NCBI GenBank assembly: GCA_937996725.1
Contig: CALKUR010000095.1
Span: forward strand, 1-11,293
DNA: 11,293 nucleotides
Direction of reading: 5' to 3'
DNA from: an uncultured Dechloromonas sp.
GTDB taxonomy: Bacteria; Pseudomonadota; Gammaproteobacteria; Burkholderiales; Rhodocyclaceae
The notes under the pieces were generated by a model. The model ran no database searches and was not told where the DNA came from. It saw nothing but the letters and a program-made list of their open reading frames with translations. A program made the position numbers and the translations under genes. Shown here piece after piece: positions 6,963-11,293 of this stretch; positions within the stretch are counted from its first letter, which is position 1, and every line of letters starts with the position of its first letter.

Positions 6963-7829
6963 TTACTTGAGGCTGTCCAGATACTGACCAAATTCGGCAC
7001 CGACTTCGGGATGGCGCTGCCCCAGCGCGACGGTCGCCTTGAGATAACCGATCTTGGAGCCACAGTCGTAACGAATACCGTCGTAACGGTAAGCCAGCAC
7101 CTGTTCTTCTGCAAGCAAACTGGCAATGCCGTCGGTCAACTGAATCTCACCACCGGCACCCGGTTGAATATTTTCGAGATGATGAAAGATCCGGCCCGAA
7201 AGAATGTAGCGACCAACGACGGCCAGTGTTGACGGTGCCGTAGCGGGATCCGGTTTTTCAACAATGGCGTTGACCTGCTCCAGACGATCCGACACCGATT
7301 TGGCATCGACGATCCCGTAGCTCTTGGTATCGGCGCGCGGTACATCCTGCACCCCCAGTACCGAACAACGGTAGTAATCGTAGCAATCGACCATCTGCTT
7401 CATCACGGGCGTTGAGCCATCCAGCAAGTCATCTGCCAACAGTACGGCAAAAGGCTCATCGCCAATCACCGGCTTGGCGCATAGCACGGCGTGCCCTAAA
7501 CCTAGCGGCTCGGCCTGGCGAATGTAAATACAGTTCACGTGTTTGGGCAGAATGTTCTGTACGATATCGAGCAACGCCTGTTTGTTTTTCTGAGCGAGTT
7601 CGCTCTCCAGTTCATAAGCTTTATCGAAGTGATCTTCAATCGCCCTTTTGCTACGACCGGTCACAAACACCATCTCGGTGATGCCGGCGGCAACCGCCTC
7701 TTCGACGGCATACTGGATCAGCGGCTTATCCACGACCGTCAGCATCTCTTTGGGGCTTGCTTTGGTAGCGGGCAGAAAACGCGTGCCTAGACCGGCGACG
7801 GGAAATACCGCCTTACGAACCTTTTTCAT
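6963..7829 (-). CDS. galU: UTP-glucose-1-phosphate uridylyltransferase
   Basis: GalU makes UDP-glucose from UTP and glucose-1-phosphate, feeding cell-surface polysaccharide synthesis. The 288-residue protein has the family length and motifs: the nucleotide-binding signature GLGTRFLPATKASPKEML (13-30) with K27, VDKPLIQYAVEEA (33-45), the acidic LADDL (131-135), VEKP (190-193), GEIQLTD (227-233) and the late CGSKIGYL (256-263). Two upstream in-frame ATGs exist, but 7829 gives the typical MKKVRKAVFPVAG start and has a GGAG Shine-Dalgarno at 7836-7839, six bases away. It lies 32 bp after ligA and 28 bp before the hpt-like gene. Similar sugar nucleotidylyltransferases exist (RmlA, GlmU), but the KASPKEML and GEIQLTD signatures point to GalU. 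Confidence 0.97.
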   Translation of the reverse strand: MKKVRKAVFPVAGLGTRFLPATKASPKEMLTVVDKPLIQYAVEEAVAAGITEMVFVTGRSKRAIEDHFDKAYELESELAQKNKQALLDIVQNILPKHVNCIYIRQAEPLGLGHAVLCAKPVIGDEPFAVLLADDLLDGSTPVMKQMVDCYDYYRCSVLGVQDVPRADTKSYGIVDAKSVSDRLEQVNAIVEKPDPATAPSTLAVVGRYILSGRIFHHLENIQPGAGGEIQLTDGIASLLAEEQVLAYRYDGIRYDCGSKIGYLKATVALGQRHPEVGAEFGQYLDSLK

Positions 7830-7861
7830 CGAACACTCCGTCATTTGTTGCATAGGGAATA

Positions 7862-9979
7862 TTAGGATTGTAACCGCTGCAGAAATGCAGCCTCGTCCAG
7901 CACCTCGATACCGAGGCTTTGGGCCTTCTCCAACTTCGAGCCGGCTTCAGAACCGGCCACCACAAAACTAGTTTTTGACGAAACGGATCCGGCCACCTTG
8001 CCGCCGGCCGACTCGACCATCGCTTTCGCATCATCACGTGTCAATGTCGGCAGCGTGCCTGTCAGTACAACCGTTTTGCCAGCAAGAAGACCGGGCAATG
8101 CCGCCACTACGATATTGTCCCAGTGGACACCCGCATCGCGCAGGCGCTCGATCACTTCCTTATTATGCAGCTCGGCAAAAAAAGCCAGAATCGAATCAGC
8201 GACCACAGGACCCACATCCGGCACTTGCATCAAGCGATCCAGATCGGCCGACATCAACGCTTCCAGCGATCCGAAATGCCGCGCCAGATCCTTGGCCGTC
8301 TGTTCGCCGACGTTACGGATCCCCAGTGCATAGATCAACCGTTCCAGGCGCGCCGCACGGCTTTGGCGGATCGCCGCCACCAGGTTCTCTGCGGATTTAT
8401 CTGCAAAGCGGTCGAGCGCTGACAGCTGCCGCACGGTTAGCGTGTACAGATCGGCCGGTGAATGCACCAGCCCGGCATCTACCAGCTGATCGACGACTTT
8501 CTCGCCCAAACCTTCAATGTCCATCGCCCGGCGCGATGCATAGTGTTTCAATGCCTGTTTGCGTTGCGCGGGGCAGACCAAACCACCCGTACAACGTGCG
8601 ACTGCTTCGTCAGGGGGAAGCTCAACATGGGAGCCACACTCAGGGCAAAACTCCGGACAGCGCACCAGCGTATTGAGGGGTTGACCAACGGCATCCATGG
8701 GTCTGCGGTCGGGTAAGGCCGACACGACTTCGGGAATCACATCGCCCGCACGGCGAACGATGACCGTATCGCCAACCCGGATGTCTTTACGCGCGATCTC
8801 AATAAAGTTATGTAAGGTCGCATTCGTCACCGTCACGCCACCCACAAAGACCGGTTCGAGTCTGGCCACCGGCGTTACGGCACCGGTACGGCCGATTTGC
8901 ACATCAATCGCCAATACTCTGGACAACGCCTCTTCGGCAGGAAATTTATGCGCAATGACAAAGCGCGGCGCACGCGATACAAAGCCGAGCTGCGCCTGCT
9001 GATCTAGCCGGTTCACTTTGTAAACCACGCCATCAATATCGTAGGCCAGATGTGGTCGCTTCTGCCCGATCTCAGCGTAGTAATCCAGCAGCCCGGAGGC
9101 TCCTGAGACGACTGAGCGGATTTCGGCCACACGGAAACCAAGTACCGCCAACCAGGAAAGAATATCGGACTGCGTTTGCGGCGGCGGGCTATCCGCCAAG
9201 AGAGCGTCTTCCATGCCGGCAATGCCGTAGGCAAAAAACGTCAGCGGCCTGCTTGCGGTGATGGCTGAATCAAGTTGACGCAAACTTCCCGCAGCGGCAT
9301 TACGCGGATTGGCAAACAACTTTTCGCCAGATGCCTCCTGCGCCGCATTCAGCCGAGCAAAATCCTCCCGCCGGATCAACACTTCGCCACGTACCTCGAA
9401 ACGCCCCTTCGGGGCACCAACATTCAAATGTAAGGGAATACTGCGGATCGTCCGTAGATTTAAGGTGACATCTTCACCTGTCGTCCCATCGCCGCGTGTC
9501 GCGCCTTGTACAAACTGGCGATCTTGATAAATCAGAGAAATCGCCAGCCCATCGAACTTGGGTTCACAGGCATAGTCGATGAGCGGATCAGTAGGTGATA
9601 GCCCAAGGCCGTCACGACAGCGTTGATCAAACGCTTCGACCTCTTCTGCCGAAAACGCATTGTTAATCGACAACATGGGCACCTGATGCACCACCTGATC
9701 AAAGGCAGCAAGTGGCGGCGCACCGACGCGCTGCGTTGGCGAGTCTGCGGTCTTGAGTTCGGGATATGCCGCTTCCAGCGCCTCCAGTTCCCGGTACAGG
9801 CGGTCATATTCAGCATCGGGAACTTCCGGCGCATCGCATACGTAATAAGCATGCGCATAGCGCTCAAGTAATTGATGCAGCTGCTGAACAGCCATAACGG
9901 GGTCGTTCGCGGGGGGCGATTGGCCGGCCTCGGACGCCGGACTCTGCGGCGGCGCGTCGAAATTAAACGCGTCCTGCAC
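7862..9979 (-). CDS. ligA: NAD-dependent DNA ligase
   Basis: LigA seals nicks in duplex DNA during replication and repair using NAD+. The 705-residue product has the whole architecture. The N-terminal Ia domain contains YYVCDAPEVPDAEYDRL (45-61). The adenylation domain has the AMP-accepting K141 in EPKFDG, followed by TRGDGTTGED (161-170) and RGEVLI (197-202). An OB fold has GRTGAVTPVA (363-372). A zinc finger has C445, C448, C463 and C469. Helix-hairpin-helix repeats span about 485-600 and a BRCT domain about 628-705. The start is GTG at 9979, 9 bp after the zipA stop, with only a weak GGA at 9985-9987. An ATG at 9895 (residue 29) would give a conventional N-terminus without the Pro/Ala-rich extension. 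Which is used is unsure. Confidence 0.97.
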   Translation of the reverse strand: MQDAFNFDAPPQSPASEAGQSPPANDPVMAVQQLHQLLERYAHAYYVCDAPEVPDAEYDRLYRELEALEAAYPELKTADSPTQRVGAPPLAAFDQVVHQVPMLSINNAFSAEEVEAFDQRCRDGLGLSPTDPLIDYACEPKFDGLAISLIYQDRQFVQGATRGDGTTGEDVTLNLRTIRSIPLHLNVGAPKGRFEVRGEVLIRREDFARLNAAQEASGEKLFANPRNAAAGSLRQLDSAITASRPLTFFAYGIAGMEDALLADSPPPQTQSDILSWLAVLGFRVAEIRSVVSGASGLLDYYAEIGQKRPHLAYDIDGVVYKVNRLDQQAQLGFVSRAPRFVIAHKFPAEEALSRVLAIDVQIGRTGAVTPVARLEPVFVGGVTVTNATLHNFIEIARKDIRVGDTVIVRRAGDVIPEVVSALPDRRPMDAVGQPLNTLVRCPEFCPECGSHVELPPDEAVARCTGGLVCPAQRKQALKHYASRRAMDIEGLGEKVVDQLVDAGLVHSPADLYTLTVRQLSALDRFADKSAENLVAAIRQSRAARLERLIYALGIRNVGEQTAKDLARHFGSLEALMSADLDRLMQVPDVGPVVADSILAFFAELHNKEVIERLRDAGVHWDNIVVAALPGLLAGKTVVLTGTLPTLTRDDAKAMVESAGGKVAGSVSSKTSFVVAGSEAGSKLEKAQSLGIEVLDEAAFLQRLQS
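7876..7891. repeat. Small perfect hairpin at the 3' end of ligA
   Basis: A perfect 6-bp inverted repeat GCTGCA/TGCAGC (7876-7881 with 7886-7891) with a 4-base loop overlaps the last codons of ligA. On the minus-strand transcript it is followed by GGUUACAAUCC, with no U-tract, so it is not a convincing terminator before galU. Chance occurrence in coding sequence is quite possible. Confidence 0.3.
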
Positions 9980-9988
9980 AGTAATCCG

Positions 9989-11035
9989 TCAGGAGAAGAG
10001 TCGACGTGCGAGCACGGATCCCGGCTCGATTCCCTGGGCCTGCAACATGGCTGCCAAGCGAACCACCTGATTCGACAACAAGAGCATCCCTTCGTCACCC
10101 AGCACACGACCGCCATCGTCCACAATGTCGGCGTCCAGTGCGGCCGCTAGTGCGCGCGCCTGATCGAACATTTCAACCACGACCAGGTCTGGTCGGGTCA
10201 CGTGCGGGAAATCCATAATCAATGACACCTGCCCTTGCGCTTCATCGGCAATCACCTGGAAATCCACATCGCCATACACGTTCATTCGAGCCAGCGCCGG
10301 AAAGGTGCCGGACAATCCGAGTGCGTTGAGCTTCGCTGGGAACTGCGGCACCATCGCGCCCTGGTCACGGACGCGTAGGTTCAAACTAATCAGAGCATCG
10401 ACACGGGCGCAGAATACATCCAGGCTACCCGCCCGCTCGAGGATGGCCGACTCGGTTTCCACCGACAATCCGGCCGAAAGAACCTGCGCCAAATTTTCAA
10501 TCGCCAGGATCCATTCATGCAAGGTATCAGACGAAACTGGTCCGCGGCGTGAAGCCAGCTGTAGACGACAACGGATATTGCTTACAAGCGCATCGGCGGG
10601 CAGCTTGTCTGCTTGATGCCAGGCATCGCCCGTATAGCACTCAATACGTTCAAAGCGTGCAACGCCCATCTGTTCCACGGTGTCACGGATCGAACCTGCC
10701 GAGCGTGGCTCATAGAAACGCAACGTTGCAATCGCATCGACCCAGGCTTCAACATCTGTCAGCGCCGGCATCGGTTCCGGCATGCTTTGAACGTCCTGGG
10801 CGTCACTCAGAACTGGCTCTGATTTGACGGCATCTTCAACGGAACCGTCATGATCCCATTGCGGTTCCTGCCGGCCTTCACCGGACATGCCGATGACCGT
10901 TTCTACCACCGCCGGGCTGTCCATCTGGCTCGAATGGGTTTTTCGGTACTTGCGTTCGAGCCAGCGGTTGTAAACCACCACCAGCAAGATCGCGAAAAGG
11001 CCGAGGCCAACCAGGCTTAATTGCAGTTCGTTCAT
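9989..11035 (-). CDS. zipA: ZipA-like FtsZ-binding cell division protein
   Basis: ZipA tethers FtsZ rings to the inner membrane at the division site. The 348-residue protein has the ZipA layout. A short N-terminal stretch leads into one membrane helix (about 5-22, LQLSLVGLGLFAILLVVV), followed by a basic patch (RWLERKYRK, 24-32) on the cytoplasmic side. Next comes an acidic, Pro/Met-containing linker (about 40-92) and a C-terminal region whose last 140 residues or so resemble the FtsZ-binding domain (for example DADIVDDGGRVLGDEG, 301-316). Between linker and that domain is an extra folded-looking segment (about 93-200). The ATG at 11035 overlaps the smc TGA in an ATGA, implying translational coupling. 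Position between smc and ligA is typical of betaproteobacterial zipA, which supports a call that sequence alone would leave weaker. Confidence 0.85.
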   Translation of the reverse strand: MNELQLSLVGLGLFAILLVVVYNRWLERKYRKTHSSQMDSPAVVETVIGMSGEGRQEPQWDHDGSVEDAVKSEPVLSDAQDVQSMPEPMPALTDVEAWVDAIATLRFYEPRSAGSIRDTVEQMGVARFERIECYTGDAWHQADKLPADALVSNIRCRLQLASRRGPVSSDTLHEWILAIENLAQVLSAGLSVETESAILERAGSLDVFCARVDALISLNLRVRDQGAMVPQFPAKLNALGLSGTFPALARMNVYGDVDFQVIADEAQGQVSLIMDFPHVTRPDLVVVEMFDQARALAAALDADIVDDGGRVLGDEGMLLLSNQVVRLAAMLQAQGIEPGSVLARRLFS

Positions 11036-11293
11036 GATGACGCCACCGTCTTTTCACGCATTTGCAAGGCTTCTTCCATATCGACTTCCACGATTCGGGA
11101 AACACCAAATTCCTGCATCGTCACACCAACCAGCTGATTGCCCATTTCCATGGCGATCTTGTTGTGACTGATGAACAGGAATTGGGTCTTGTCGGACATC
11201 CGCTTCACCATGTCGCAGAAGCGAACTGTGTTGGCATCATCCAGCGGCGCATCGACTTCATCCAGCAAGCAGAATGGCGCCGGGTTTAGCTGG
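11032..11293 (-). CDS. smc: Chromosome segregation protein SMC, C-terminal end (cut by window edge)
   Basis: SMC proteins form the ATPase core of bacterial condensin. Only the last 86 or so residues are inside the window. They read QLNPAPFCLLDEVDAPLDDA, the Walker B motif (LLDE) and the following D-loop, then QFLFISHNKIAMEM with the H-loop His, then QLVGVTMQEFGVSRIVEV near the C-terminus. This is the C-terminal half of the head ATPase; the signature (LSGGE), coiled coil, hinge and Walker A lie beyond the right edge. The stop codon TGA at 11032-11034 overlaps the zipA start. Family identification is secure; RecN and SbcC are excluded by the APxDDANT and GVTMQExGVS sequences typical of SMC. Confidence 0.96.
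   Translation of the reverse strand, partial: QLNPAPFCLLDEVDAPLDDANTVRFCDMVKRMSDKTQFLFISHNKIAMEMGNQLVGVTMQEFGVSRIVEVDMEEALQMREKTVASS

Noticed and set aside
7830..7900. A possible internal promoter for galU (TACAAT or TAATAT just after ligA)
   Set aside because: No acceptable -35 box lies at 16-18 bp from either candidate, so support is too weak to list.
7975..8676. A 233-codon plus-strand open frame opposite ligA
   Set aside because: It is antisense to the zinc-finger, HhH and BRCT coding region of ligA, rich in Pro/Arg/Ser, with no motif or ribosome site.
9532..10125. A 197-codon minus-strand open frame spanning the zipA-ligA junction
   Set aside because: It is an alternative frame over the zipA 3' end and the ligA 5' part, both of which have clear homology; its product is Arg/Cys-rich and low in recognisable structure.

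Overview
This window carries conserved bacterial housekeeping genes. It is almost certainly from a betaproteobacterium, with base composition in the mid-50s % GC by eye. The evidence is the block order smc-zipA-ligA, the pair map-glnD divergent from rpsB-tsf, and protein sequences that read like betaproteobacterial orthologs, such as the ZipA-like protein and the acidic rpsB tail. I lean towards Rhodocyclales or Nitrosomonadales relatives, but this is only an impression. I see no mobile elements, tRNA or rRNA genes, CRISPR arrays, or compositional breaks.

Layout. Positions 1-1131 (minus strand) hold the start of tsf (EF-Ts, cut by the window edge) and complete rpsB (ribosomal protein S2). They are separated by a 157-bp spacer containing a perfect UUCG-capped hairpin. 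Positions 1132-1440 are a divergent intergenic region with a strong rpsB promoter (extended -10) and a leader of about 165 nt with inverted repeats. Positions 1441-4850 (plus strand) hold map (methionine aminopeptidase) and glnD (PII uridylyltransferase/uridylyl-removing enzyme), 8 bp apart. Ten bases after glnD begins, tail to tail, a minus-strand run that continues to the right edge. In its own direction of transcription it reads smc (3' end only), zipA-like, ligA, galU, hpt-like phosphoribosyltransferase, an uncharacterised SAM-dependent methyltransferase, and an MTA/MTI phosphorylase. Junctions in this run range from a 4-bp overlap to 32 bp, so it probably forms one operon.

How the genes fit together. 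rpsB-tsf and map serve translation and nascent-protein maturation. glnD senses glutamine for nitrogen control. smc, zipA and ligA serve chromosome organisation, division and DNA replication or repair. galU supplies UDP-glucose. The last genes suggest a purine-salvage link: the phosphorylase has Asn where MTA phosphorylases have Asp in the base pocket, which favours a 6-oxopurine product (hypoxanthine). The phosphoribosyltransferase two genes upstream would convert hypoxanthine to IMP. The methyltransferase between them has no function I can assign and is the least explained gene here. I found no credible new system; the points worth a second look are modest and listed as findings.
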